Origin: Gliomastix tumulicola
Taxonomy: Eukaryota > Ascomycota > Sordariomycetes > Hypocreales > Bionectriaceae
Length of the DNA stretch: 64,000 nucleotides
Assembly: GCA_001599755.1 (NCBI GenBank)
Contig: BCHX01000008.1
Coordinates: forward strand, 1,116,001-1,180,000
Direction: 5' to 3'
The translations under genes were made by a program, and so were the position numbers. Shown piece by piece: positions 10,199-20,913 of the stretch. Position 1 is the stretch's first letter; every line of letters begins with the position of its first letter. The notes below the pieces were generated by a model. It saw only the letters and a list, made by a program, of their open reading frames with translations, made no database searches and had not been told where the DNA came from.

Positions 10199-12266
10199 AT
10201 GTCTCCAGCAAATGACCCTCATTTCAAAGCTGAAATGATATCGTGGGACTTTATTGATGGAGATATATATACATACGATCTCGGAAGGAGCAGATACGAT
10301 TACAGTTCCTATTACGGCTACAGGCACGGTGACGCGAGGTGGGATACAGGCGACATCTTTTCTAGCGGCCTCTCCTCGCCCTATGGAAGCTTCCTCGCGG
10401 CGGCTGGAGGGGGAGACGAGTATGGAGGCGAGTATTATAGCTACACCTCCATCGCCGTGGTCACCCATCCTTGCATGCAGAACGCAGGCAACGCCTCCGA
10501 CCCAGGCACCTGCGCGGCCGTGTGCACCGACCCTGGGGAGCTCTTCGCCAACTGGAGAACGCTCCTGAGTTGCCTCACGCTGGCGTCTGCCTCGCTGGCC
10601 GCCAACAGGCTCGACTGGAAGAATGACACGCGCAGGGCGGGCACAGGCGACTTTCTTGAGTCCATCTCGGGGCCGGGCGTGAATCTCACCAAGCTGGACG
10701 GCGCTGCGGTGCTCGACGCAACCTACCAATGCGCAGCGGCGAGCTGCTTGCAGAACAGCATGGGCAGGTGCAATGACACCGTTGAGAGCGTGGCGAACAA
10801 GTTCTTCGACGAGGATTCGGACGACTGGTCCTTCCTGGATGAAACGTACTGCAACTCGGTCCAGGGAAGTATCAACGTCGACGTCGCAGGTCCAGGCGTA
10901 AGTGGCCCCAGAAACACCCTTTTTGAGATCAAAATCAACTCACGGCTGAGATCCCGGGCAGGTCATTATTTCGTATCTGCTCCAGAGCGTCTTCGCCCTT
11001 TCCGCCTGGGCGATCGTCATGCTCCTCCACGTCGAGAGCACCGCCAATCTGCTGGCGAGGCCGTATCTCTACGAGCTTCGCCGCCGTCGAGCGCGCAATT
11101 ACACCCTCCCGAGCCTCTTCCCGCAAGCCATGCGCCGTCTTCATCGCATCCAGGACTCCAACTTCATGCACGCCACGGCCGCCTTCCTGACCGAGTTCCA
11201 CGAGGCCCAGTGCTTCTTCATCTTCGCGACCTCCATCGCCCTGATATACGCCCAGAAGCAGACGGCAGACTTCAACGGCGCCGACAACTGGCAGAGCCTC
11301 GTCGACAACCAGGAGCTCGTGAGCAACCTCGGCCTGTCGGGCGCCGCGCCCATCATCCTCACCCAGCTCACGCTCGACCGCCTCGGCATGAACTCGGTGT
11401 ACAGCCTGACGTGCTCGACGCTGTCGCTCATCATGGCCGGGGTCGTCCTGACGCAGCTGAGGGACTTCGACGCGGACCGCGTGCACCAGATGTTCTCCAA
11501 GACGGAGGGCATCGACGAGTGCGGCGGACACCCGTCGCTGCGCACGTTCTGCGTCGCGAGCTCATCCGCCCCGGATCCGACGACTGCCTCGGCTGCCAAG
11601 ATCTTCCCCTGGCTCGCGCTGCTCTTCGTGCTCTGGTGCGTCAAGATTGCGTCCACGGTGTCCAAGGCCCGCGGGGCGTCCTCCGGCAGCAGGCCGAGGA
11701 GGCAGCGGCTGGAGGAGGTCTTTGCGCTGTCGAGGCGGGCGACGGCGACGGAGTGGGCGAGGGATATCGTGCCGCGCGTCGTCAAACTGGCCGTCCTTGT
11801 CGCGCATGGGGTCATCGTTGCGTTTCTCTACAACAACCTGGACTTTATTGCCATGTCTCTTGTGAACAGCAGCAGCGATGAGGATGGCGGCTGGAACGTG
11901 GGACAGATCATCGCCATGCTGATATGGGTTCCTGTCCTTGCTAAATACCTTTACACCGTCTTGTGTAAGTTTCAATATCAACCCTCTACCCCAATCTCTG
12001 CGGATCTGCTAAGATTGGCAACTTACTGACACGTGGATACAGTTGGGATGGAGAGAGGCTTTGCCATCCGGATCTCGAACGCGTTTACGATACTGAGGAA
12101 GACGGACAAGGACTACGACAGCAGCATCGATGGCGAGTCGCTACAGCTCAACCCTTCTGAGCCCCAGACCCCGAAAGGGAGTAGTAAATATGACCATGTC
12201 GATGGCACAGATGTCAGCGATGCCGATATTGGTGGCAGGGCAGCTGACGCCAGGGAGTCAGTGTGA
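10199..12266 (+). CDS. Fungal multi-pass membrane protein, unknown function
   Basis: Exons are 10199-10897, 10962-11964 and 12043-12266 (641 aa). Both introns carry GTAAGT donors. The first 230 residues are Tyr/Gly-rich, then Cys-containing with several N-x-S/T sites, consistent with an extracellular or lumenal region. Four or more hydrophobic spans follow: one at the start of exon 2 (IISYLLQSVFALSAWAIVML), then near IFATSIALIYA, SLIMAGVVL and FPWLALLFVLWCVKIA, with others near the end of exon 2. The tail is polar and acidic, so cytoplasmic. I do not recognise the family. An upstream in-frame ATG at 10115 is possible, but the codons between are Arg-rich leader-like sequence, so 10199 (CGACCATGTC) is preferred. 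It converges on the gene ending at 12443, 176 bp away. Confidence 0.75.
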
Positions 12267-12442
12267 AGGAAGTATGCTGGATCGCATGGTTCCCTCATGA
12301 CCACGCAGTGTATAATAATAAGAGGACAATGATACCCAATAGACATTTCCTGATAGATTATAATTGTAACACTTCATATCTCGACAGCCGACCAGGATCT
12401 ATCTATCTATCTGCCTGCTCCCACACCGAACCCTCGCCAATT

Positions 12443-13093
12443 TCATTCAGCGCCGCTAGTCGCGGAGACCTCTAGCTCGGCCTCGCTGTCCACGTAGAGA
12501 ACACTCTGCGCCACACTCAGGAGCACCTTCTCAACCTCCCTCTTCATACCCTCCGTCGCGTGCTCGTTCCCCCACGCCATCAAGACCTTCTGCTTCTCCA
12601 GGCCCCCCGTCAACCCAGGCTCGGGCACGGCCTTGACGACAGCCATGCCCTCGGGCAGCCAGCCCCGGACCTGCCCGCCCGTGACCGACGGCGCCAGCAG
12701 GACGACGACAAACTTGGGCACGTTGAGCGGGAAGCGGATCATCTCCAGGCCCTCGACGCCGCCCGCGACGTGCCCGCACACCTGCTCCGTGTCCTCCCCG
12801 CGCACGCCCAGGACGACGACGTGCGGGCCGCGGAAGCGCTGGGGGGGCGCCCAGATCTCCTGGTCCAGGTTGTTGCCGGTGACGAGGGCGCGCGGGTGCG
12901 CGTGTTCCAGCTCGGCGAGGTGCTCGGGGCGACGGGCCGTGAGCGCGAGGCGGTAGTAGTCTCTGGCGGGAGGGTCGGACTGCTCTCCCTCCTCCTGCTG
13001 TTGCTGCTGCTGCTGCTGCTGGAAGAGGCCTTCGAGAATGGCGTGGCCCATGGCGCCGCAGCCGAGAATGGTGAGGTGGGTTATGGCGGGCAT
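12443..13093 (-). CDS. Truncated P5C-reductase-like NADP-binding protein
   Basis: A single exon of 216 aa. It opens with the Rossmann motif ILGCGAMGHAILEGL (GxGxxG), matching the start of pyrroline-5-carboxylate reductases. It keeps the VVVLGVRGE and VVVLLAPSVTGGQVRGWLP strands of that fold. It stops at SATSGAE, where full-length enzymes have the conserved SGSGPA segment that opens the C-terminal dimerisation and substrate-binding domain. About 60-100 residues are therefore missing, and proline synthesis is unlikely. After the first helix there is a run of nine Gln (CTG/TTG on the plus strand at about 12997-13022). No frame continuing the missing domain was found downstream. It could be a NADP-binding-only paralogue or a decayed copy. 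Confidence 0.7.
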   Translation of the reverse strand: MPAITHLTILGCGAMGHAILEGLFQQQQQQQQQEEGEQSDPPARDYYRLALTARRPEHLAELEHAHPRALVTGNNLDQEIWAPPQRFRGPHVVVLGVRGEDTEQVCGHVAGGVEGLEMIRFPLNVPKFVVVLLAPSVTGGQVRGWLPEGMAVVKAVPEPGLTGGLEKQKVLMAWGNEHATEGMKREVEKVLLSVAQSVLYVDSEAELEVSATSGAE

Positions 13094-14433
13094 CTTCGTC
13101 CCGGCTCCGTTGTCGTTTGTTTAGATCGGAGCTAAGTTGTGTAGGATCGTGACTGACAGGCGGGCGGAGGCGGAGGATACGGGGCAGACTTGCTGGTGGA
13201 GTAGAGTGACCGATTAGCTGGGACGGGTAAGTTAGTTAATTAATAGTAGGAGCTTGAGGAGGGTAGGATGAATGAGGAGTAGAAGGAGAAGTTGATAAGT
13301 TTTCGTGCGTGCTGCCGACGCGTCTCCCACCCGACTTTAAGAACCTGCAGCCCTCCCACCCTTTGACACTTGCCACAGACCTTTCAGGAAAAAAAAAAAA
13401 ACAAGGCTGGTCTAGCCGCATGCGCGAATTACAGCATACGGCCTCATCCTAGCAATGGGAGACAATATGCACAACCAGCAGTAGCTCGGCATGACCCCTC
13501 AGCGCTACGCAGCGCCGCCCAAGCTCAACTTGGCTTGCTGCATGCTCACCGGTCGAGGATGACTCCTTGCTCGACGCCATGTCTCAGTTAAGGAATGCAA
13601 AAGTCTGCCCAACCTGCCCAGCTAGGCTAAGATCAGTCCGCCCCGTATGCGCGCGCGCGCCCGTACCGAAAGGCAACCGAGCTTGGGAACTCGCACACTC
13701 TGGTTGGGCGAAAGCCGGCGGGCCGGATGGGCAGGATGGGACGTGCATACAACTGAGACAGGGGGGGGGGGGGGGTTGACGTGGGAGATTCGCATTGGCT
13801 GGGCGGTTCCGTTCCTCGCTACGCGGTCGATGCCTGCCCGCTCCCAGGGCATCCAAGATTCAAGATGAAATCGCCGATGCGCGGCGAGTCCACCATCCCC
13901 CCTCCCCCCTTCCCAGGGATTGGACGATTTATACTAGCCCTGACCCTGTCTGACTAGAACGCATCGCAGATCTCGGTGGCCAGTGGGCGTCTTATTCGCT
14001 TGACAAAAACCTCGTCAGCAGCCACGGAGTCCTTCAGCTGTGAGGCCTAGCACCAAAGAGGCAAACTACCCTTCTGGATCGGCAATCCTGGTCCTTGCGA
14101 CGAGTCCGTCGCGTAGAGTAGGGCGCACTAGTGATGCGGTGAGATTCTCTCAGCCTATCAAAATTCTCGCCTTATTTGTGATACCTGCACGGAAGAGCGC
14201 ATCACACACACAGTACATAACACACATTCAAAAAAAAAAAATTGACTGCCGCGCGTCCTTCTGCCTAAAGATCAGCCACAACCACAAGCCGGCACGACCT
14301 CAACTGACTGCATCCCGTGTTCCGTATTGCTCTAAGATACTGCGATCAACAGCTGTTCACTTCCTTATTCAGATCTAACTATGTTGTCGCTGCTAAAATA
14401 TTAGGCATACTCCACCATGTGCACACCGAACTC
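13094..14433. other. Intergenic, no supported gene
   Basis: Holds A-runs near 13390 and 14230 and a 15-nt G run near 13761. Open frames are short and overlapping. I see no gene or RNA. Confidence 0.55.
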
Positions 14434-15984
14434 TCAGACGAAGTCATGGAAAGAGTCGGCAACATGAGCGAATTGCCTGGGGCACGTAGTGTAGGTTTCA
14501 TCCAGCCACAGATCTCCCTCGTCGGTACCGTCGGCTGACAGCCATTCTCGTCGCGACTCCAAACGGACCGAGGCTCTGCTACTGAGGACGCTTAGCTGGA
14601 GACGGGATGTGTAGGTGAAGAAGGGCATGAAGACAACGCGGAGGTTGGGGGAGCGCTCCCGGATGTCGTAGTCGACCATTTCGGACTTGACAGTCGCAAT
14701 CATCCTAGGTTCCGTCCACTTCCACTCATCCCTATCGTATTCACTGAGGTCGCCTGTCAAGGTCAGCAGTTCCAAGCCTTGAGGTAGGATCAGAGGAAGC
14801 TTCCTGCTGCCCTCGAATGGCTCGAGGCCGAATGCGAAGGCCCATGGAAGCTGGAGCCGCCGAAGGTTATCAAGGTCAGCCATGGCATTGAGGTTGCCTG
14901 ACAGGGATAGAGGTAGATCCATCGGCCTGGGCCCGTCGATATCGTGGATGGTGGTTTGGAGGACGAGATCTTGGAGTGTGGCACGCATGTGGCCGAGGGC
15001 AGCGCCGAGTTCGGCGAGCTCAATGTCGCAAGGAAGGTCATGGTCTAGAAGCTCGAAGAATTGCCACTTCAGATACTTGAGGCTCTTCAGATAGCGGGTG
15101 ATCCGCCCAAAGTACTGCTCTCTCACCCCGCTGATAGTGAGCGAGGACAAGCGGCTATCGCTAGGCGGGCCCAATGGCCACTGGAAGACACCCAAGCTCT
15201 CCACAGAGAGAGCCAAGCGCTCCAACTTGGGCAGGTTGAGGAAAGCAGCAGCCGCTCCTGGCATGACCTCCCATCCGTCTCGGCAAGTTAGAGCATTCAC
15301 TGGTAGGTCGAGTGATCTGAGCTGCTGCAGAAGTGGAGTTGAGTTGCCCTTTTCCTCGATATAGGAAAACAATTGTTCAAAGCACCAGAAGTACATAGCG
15401 TTCGCCCCGATGTGCAAGTGCTTCAGCTTCGGGCAAGCCAAAACCAGGAGCGAGTGCAAAAGAAGGTTCTTCTGATTGATAGACAAATCCTCACCGGCCT
15501 CGACTTCAAATTCGTTTGAAACAGCCCAGTCTCGCATTGCATCACGATTCCACTCCCCCCGAGGAGGAGGAGCCATTATCTGGTCAGACCATATCTCGCT
15601 AAAAATGCGGTTGGACCTCGCGTCCCTCTCCTGCTGATATCTCTCCGAGTCAATCTCGGTGCCTCGCCTCCTGTTCATTTCATGCCACTCGCCGAGCTCG
15701 TCATCCAGCAACCGCAGTTGCTCGACTTCAGCAGCCACACGAGGAAACTTCAGCAGTTCGCGCAGGAGCAAAGTCTGCGAATGATGGTGCCAAGTCTTCC
15801 TGTGCTCCTGGTACACGATGATGCTCTTGTACATGAGCAGCCGGCTGATCTGCCAGAACTCTCTGCTCACGAGGCTGATGCGCGAGAGCGTGACTGAGTC
15901 TCCGAGAAACTCTTTGAAGATCGCCAAGATGACCTCGGCGGGGCAGCCGGCCAGCGTTGGAGTAGGAGCTTCTCCAGAAGCCAT
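14434..15984 (-). CDS. F-box/LRR-like protein (paralogue 1)
   Basis: A single exon of 516 aa. Residues 12-55 fit a fungal F-box: LAGCPAEVILAIFKEF, then SRISLVSREFWQISRLLMY. The rest consists of leucine-rich strands such as LKHLHIGAN and LERLALSVE. F-box proteins normally recruit substrates to SCF ubiquitin ligases through Skp1; the target here is unknown. Residues 374-386 (LRRLQLPWAFAFG) and 404-411 (LELLTLTGD region) match the next minus-strand gene at 17036-18715, so the two are paralogues. The frame is intact, with no intron seen. The start is the first ATG, directly before the F-box. Confidence 0.85.
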   Translation of the reverse strand: MASGEAPTPTLAGCPAEVILAIFKEFLGDSVTLSRISLVSREFWQISRLLMYKSIIVYQEHRKTWHHHSQTLLLRELLKFPRVAAEVEQLRLLDDELGEWHEMNRRRGTEIDSERYQQERDARSNRIFSEIWSDQIMAPPPRGEWNRDAMRDWAVSNEFEVEAGEDLSINQKNLLLHSLLVLACPKLKHLHIGANAMYFWCFEQLFSYIEEKGNSTPLLQQLRSLDLPVNALTCRDGWEVMPGAAAAFLNLPKLERLALSVESLGVFQWPLGPPSDSRLSSLTISGVREQYFGRITRYLKSLKYLKWQFFELLDHDLPCDIELAELGAALGHMRATLQDLVLQTTIHDIDGPRPMDLPLSLSGNLNAMADLDNLRRLQLPWAFAFGLEPFEGSRKLPLILPQGLELLTLTGDLSEYDRDEWKWTEPRMIATVKSEMVDYDIRERSPNLRVVFMPFFTYTSRLQLSVLSSRASVRLESRREWLSADGTDEGDLWLDETYTTCPRQFAHVADSFHDFV

Positions 15985-16877
15985 GCTGAACGCGCTATTA
16001 TCGATAGTTGGTGAAAGTGTTTGAGTTGTTTAGAGATAGATTAGTAAGGAATTGGGAGTGCGTGTGGCAGATTGTGAAAGTCCGCTTGCCAGTCGTAGGA
16101 ATATATGGCAGCTTTCAATTAGCGTAATGCACGCCTAGCGGTTAGCAAAACGGAAAGGACAGTCTATGAAACAATGTTTCCCAGTTGACATCCATCAACA
16201 TAGTCACAAAGAGATTAGAATATGTAGCTAACATTGACGGTCCCTGCCTATTTAAACGGAATGGCATTTGGAACAAGAAAGTGTCCTTGACCAAGTCCCA
16301 TTAATTCAGCATCTGGAACGAGCCAACACTTTTTCATGACGCCAATTTCTGTATAGTATGTTTCCAACTTTCAGAACCTGGAGTTCTATCGGGATCCCAG
16401 CCGGTATACCTCTCACGGATTGCATTGCAAGATTGTAGGGCCACAGACCGTGAGGGGATGGGACTTTTTTCTTGTGATTGTAACTACACATTCGAAGTAT
16501 TACTACCCTATGCATCACAAGAATCAATCGATGGAGACGCTGGGACCGCAACACGATTGATTTTCCAGCATATTTAAAAGAGAGACAGAAAAGAGAAGAA
16601 GAAAAAAATGAACAAGGTCTTTATGAGTGTGCACATACATACGTAGCTAGATATTACCTGGAGATTAGACACTCAACGATTTTTAAACGCCACGTAAAAC
16701 CCAGAGTATCCGCAAGTACCTCGTCCTCCTACGCTACTCTATAACGCTACTATCGCTTGGTCAAGACGTTCTCGGAACCTACGAAGTTTAATTGTCCGAA
16801 ATAAACGCCCCCAACCTCAGACCACCAACTCATGACACATCCCTTTATCAGATACACTTTGCGATGATGTTCCCCTA

Positions 16878-16913
<36 letters not shown>

Positions 16914-17035
16914 AGACTCTTCCGGCCTGAAAAGTAGTTCCACAAGAGTCCATATTTATTATCAATCTGACTTTGTTATCTATATCTCAGCGCACTTCGC
17001 GGAGTAAAAACACAACAGGTGCAAACGCTTTGTCC
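15985..17035. other. Intergenic between F-box paralogues
   Basis: AT-richer spacer with a 28-nt poly-T run at 16883-16910. It should contain the promoter of the gene starting at 15984 and the 3' end of the one ending at 17036. No coding signal was seen. Confidence 0.55.
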
Positions 17036-18715
17036 TTAAGCCTGCCATTCGTCGTCACTCGAGTCCTCTTCGACGTCATCCGCGAGGGGGCCAGTCTCAA
17101 AACCAGCGAGGTCGCTGTCGAACTCAGCAATATAGTCCGGCCACTCCCCAGTAACTAAGAACGGCTCTTCCAAGAACGGCGCATCCGAAGGTTGTCCAGT
17201 GCAAATGTTCTCGCTGTCCAGCCAAATATCTGCCAACAGATCCGCATCCCGAACCTTGTCAAGACAGACTGGTCCGAAGCAGTCCAAGTACCAGAGCTGG
17301 TGGCCCTGATCCACCATCCACAGCACTTGGATTCCCTTCTCAGCCGCGAGGGCAGGCAGTGTTAGCCGCATCTCGTCGCTGATTAGACCGCCGTGAACAT
17401 CCGGTAGGATGATCTGACGAAGCTTATAGCCTGCAGGAATGGTTCTCAGAGCCTCCTTGAGAGCGTTGAAAATGGTGGTCATGGTCCAGTGCCAGCCCTC
17501 CTGGTCGGCCATGCTTGCATTCCATACATTATTTTCAGGCGGACCGTACCGCATGTAGTCTGTGGTTAGCGTCAACTGCTCCAGGGATGGTGGCACCACA
17601 TCCAGCAGTTTCTTCGAGAGGCTGATCCGATGTCCCATTACGAACACCCAGGGGATCTGCAGCCTTCGTAGGTGTGGGAGATGCTTCATGGACTCCAAGT
17701 TGCCACCGAGCCGCGGAAACCCAGGGTTGTTCGCATCGTTACGAGCCATGACGACAACATCCTCGACGGTGTCTTTGATCCTCCGAACAGCCGATGCGAA
17801 AGTCTGCAGGCGGATCTGGAAGCGTTCACCCAACAACGCCACCCGTTGCCACTTGAAATATTTGACGGGGCCAATGCGCCGGAGAACCGTCCTCAAATGA
17901 GCTTCATCAAGCCCCTTAATTGAGAGAGACTTAAGCGTCGTTGACTGGACTGGCTCGAAATGGGTGGTCCATGCATTGTCCGGGGGGTTGAGGAGATAAA
18001 CTGCAAGAGTCTCCAGCCGGGGAAGGGACAACATTCTCCTAGCGTCGGTCAAGCTCTCCGCGAACCATCGAGGGAGACCTTCAGTCTGGGGCAACTCCAG
18101 AATGCGGAGCTTGGTGAAAAGGACGTTGTTACCTGATCCTGGTTGGGTGATGGAAAATAGCCTGGAGAAGAGCGGGTTAATGTGTCGAAAGCCAGCCCCC
18201 AGCTTGGTGATGGTCAGATCAGTGCATAGAGACAGCAGAAGGGCTGATAGACCATAGACAAGACCGCGGGTAAAGCTCTCGATCCACTCCTGCCTAACCT
18301 GAAGTGGGAGATTCATTGAGTTGATCCAGGCTATGGCGTCTGTAATTTGAGACCTCCGATGGGCTGTGGCAGCACTAGTTCCAAAATAATGGCCACGGCT
18401 CTCTTCGCCGCGGGCAACATTCAGACTATCGACAAAGGTAGAGCGGCCGCCTACAAGGGTTACAGATTTGACCAGGTTGCGCCGGGAGGGGTCGTCAAAG
18501 AGGTTAGTGATCAGAGACCATAGACGTCTGGACAGGCCTACCTTCCAATCGAAACGGATATGGGCGTACAAGGCTTCTTGGCACAACTTGTTCCAGGACT
18601 TGTCGGCTCTGCTAAGGCTCGCCAGCGCTGTCTGGTCGAAAGCGAGTTGGTTGAGAATAGCGAGCTTAATCTCTGGCGGGCATCTGCCCAGACTCCTCCT
18701 CGAGTCACTTTCCAT
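17036..18715 (-). CDS. F-box/LRR-like protein (paralogue 2)
   Basis: A single exon of 559 aa. The N-terminal F-box reads LGRCPPEIKLAILNQL, then LASLSRADKSWNKLCQEALY (about residues 9-50). LRR-like strands follow. LRRLQIPWVFVMG (349-361) and LEQLTLTTD (about 378-386) align with paralogue 1. The C-terminus is very acidic (DDVEEDSSDDEW). It lies in the same orientation as paralogue 1 with a 1.05-kb spacer, as expected for an old tandem duplication. An SCF substrate-receptor role is inferred from the family only. Confidence 0.85.
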   Translation of the reverse strand: MESDSRRSLGRCPPEIKLAILNQLAFDQTALASLSRADKSWNKLCQEALYAHIRFDWKVGLSRRLWSLITNLFDDPSRRNLVKSVTLVGGRSTFVDSLNVARGEESRGHYFGTSAATAHRRSQITDAIAWINSMNLPLQVRQEWIESFTRGLVYGLSALLLSLCTDLTITKLGAGFRHINPLFSRLFSITQPGSGNNVLFTKLRILELPQTEGLPRWFAESLTDARRMLSLPRLETLAVYLLNPPDNAWTTHFEPVQSTTLKSLSIKGLDEAHLRTVLRRIGPVKYFKWQRVALLGERFQIRLQTFASAVRRIKDTVEDVVVMARNDANNPGFPRLGGNLESMKHLPHLRRLQIPWVFVMGHRISLSKKLLDVVPPSLEQLTLTTDYMRYGPPENNVWNASMADQEGWHWTMTTIFNALKEALRTIPAGYKLRQIILPDVHGGLISDEMRLTLPALAAEKGIQVLWMVDQGHQLWYLDCFGPVCLDKVRDADLLADIWLDSENICTGQPSDAPFLEEPFLVTGEWPDYIAEFDSDLAGFETGPLADDVEEDSSDDEWQA

Positions 18716-19812
18716 GGCGATCCGCCTTGTGGTCTTGATCTACAGATAGTTATCTGCCTAGCCGTCGATACCGAAAATGATTCCAAAGGAGGAGAAATTG
18801 ATGATTCAATATGGGTTAGTGAGAATTTCGCAAACCTGCGGTTGAATATCTTGCGGAGTGCAAGGAAGAAACGAGAAGCATGGCGGAGGTTGATTTAATA
18901 TGTCTTCCGAGCAGACGCTTAGAGGCGGTGAACCACTGCCTACTCCATTTAGCCTCAGTTGCGAAAAGGGAGCCTTAGAAAAGCAGCGGTGGGAACAAGC
19001 GGCTTACAAGCGAAACAGCGATAGAACCGTCGACACATTGTATAGGCCTGGCTGTCACTCCGGGCCTCCCCTGATGAGCGGTGGGTGACTAGCGTAGAAC
19101 CAGTCTTTGTATTCGTGTTCATGTATTGACTTCTGCTGTCAGCATTTCTTGTTCAAGATAGCCACACATTATGCCCGTCTCTATGTCGTTTGGAGAAGCA
19201 AGTTGGAGATTTGATCCAATAATACTCCGTGGACTGCTCATGAACAGGTGACACCCTCCAGCCGCCATGTCTGGATGCTTCAGGAACTTTGACAACCCCA
19301 TTATAAGGTCCTATTCAGGGACATGCCACAAGCGCATGCGAAGTTCATGGCTAACTAGGCTTTTGACTATTAGATGACTATATCTTTTTTTCTCACCTTA
19401 CAAATCCTTGCAAAAAGAACCCGTCTCGAAGAAGTCACTCGGGGAATCTCCAGGGTAGGAGATCCCTTGTCACACCCTCCATAGACGCCCGCCCGGCTTG
19501 AGAGGCCTCGACGCGCACCGAGTTGTGCATCCTCAAGGACCACTTTATGCTTCTTCTGACCACTCACATGCATGTCATAGCGACCCGGATGTATCAAGAA
19601 GCGAATGTGCAACCACCATAGGACAAAACAAGCAGGTATCACCGGTCGAGGATCACCTCCCTGACGGGGTCGGGGTTTTCGACAGTTCGTATATATCCGG
19701 GCACATCCATCTCACCACCACCACCACCCCCAATCCGAATTCTTGCACCCGTCATTCTCGTACGATCACACCCACTCCCCTCACACTCCAGTGTGTTAAA
19801 TCCCATCCCACC
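18716..19812. other. Intergenic, divergent promoter region
   Basis: Lies between the F-box gene starting at 18715 (minus) and the one starting at 19813 (plus). Open frames here are short and unsupported. A pyrimidine-rich leader with CACCACCACC repeats lies just before the ATG at 19813. Confidence 0.5.
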
Positions 19813-20577
19813 ATGGCGGCCGCCCGTGTTCTCACCACCGGGGAGCTCATCGAGAATATCCTCATCCGTGTCGACATGGTGACAGTCCTCGTGTCGGCGC
19901 AGAGAGTCTGTCGAAAGTGGCACTTGACCATCGCCAACTCGCGCGGGATCCAGAAGATGCTCTTCTTCGAGCCGGAGCCCGAGCTCCCACGCTATGCCGT
20001 CGATCCACGCGGGCCCAACATGAACGTCAACCCGCTCCTCGTCCGTCACTTCTCATTCCTCTTCAACAACAGAGTCGGCCGGTACAACATGGACTGGGGC
20101 ACACTGCTGGTCAAGGCCATCGAGATGCACGCCTTCCACATCCACGACCCGGACGAGACGCCGAGCATCGCCAGCCGAGACGCGGACGTCCACGGAGCCT
20201 TTGCCGACCCAACCGCCAGCTGGCGCCGCATGCTCGTCACGCAGCCGCCGCCGCGCAAGGTCGGCTACGTCAAGAACCACGCCTGGCGCGACGAGCTGCA
20301 GGACCCGCGCACGCAGTGCTACATCCTCCCGATGCCCCGCGGCCTGCGCATGGGCCTGCTCTGGGACAGCGTCTTCTCGCTGCTCATGGAGCGCCGCGAG
20401 TGGCGGGACACCACGTCGCTCTGCATCGGGTGGCGCCACGCCGTGTACGAGGGCGGCGTGGCGCAGAACCTGCTCTACCAGCCGGGCTTCAGCGACGTCG
20501 TCGACGTCAACATCGTGGAGCTGTCGCGGGACTACGAGATGAGGCGGGCGTATAGCGTTGTGCCTCCGAATTCCTAG
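19813..20577 (+). CDS. Short F-box domain protein
   Basis: 254 aa from the ATG in CCCACCATGG (19813), a strong start context. The N-terminal LTTGELIENILIRVDMVTVLVSAQRVCRKWHLTI is the fungal F-box form, followed by IQKMLFFEP, which commonly ends that module. The rest (YVKNHAWRDE, GLLWDSVFSLLMERREWRD) fits the common family of short fungal F-box proteins of unknown target. GC content is clearly higher than in the neighbouring F-box genes. The TAG at 20575-20577 is followed in frame by 43 further open codons to a TGA at 20709, which could be the original C-terminus. Confidence 0.8.
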   Translation: MAAARVLTTGELIENILIRVDMVTVLVSAQRVCRKWHLTIANSRGIQKMLFFEPEPELPRYAVDPRGPNMNVNPLLVRHFSFLFNNRVGRYNMDWGTLLVKAIEMHAFHIHDPDETPSIASRDADVHGAFADPTASWRRMLVTQPPPRKVGYVKNHAWRDELQDPRTQCYILPMPRGLRMGLLWDSVFSLLMERREWRDTTSLCIGWRHAVYEGGVAQNLLYQPGFSDVVDVNIVELSRDYEMRRAYSVVPPNS

Positions 20578-20913
20578 TTGTATCGGAGCAAGGCGTATCG
20601 GCAGGGGTTGTCGGCTACTCTGCGGGATATGATTCAGGGAGCGCCGCTGGTATTGCACTATGTCCCGGAGCAGCATTTTATTTTTGGCGATCCTGGACCA
20701 ATTTTCTGAGCAGCAACCGGGTTTCTATCTTTTGGATTTCATCAATGGATCGAGTTTCCTCTTAATAACAGACTTTCTAGTGCAACACTCGCCATCGTTG
20801 GAATGATCATCGTGCGAATCTCATCGGCATTCAGATATACGTCAAGCCATCTCCAAGAAAGACCCTTTAATGAGACACAGGTAACATACTAGCATACTCA
20901 TGAGCATGTTCCC
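20578..20913. other. Short spacer with in-frame extension of F-box gene
   Basis: The first 132 nt continue the F-box reading frame after its TAG, up to a TGA at 20707-20709. The rest is AT-richer sequence between convergent genes and probably holds both 3' ends. Confidence 0.5.
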
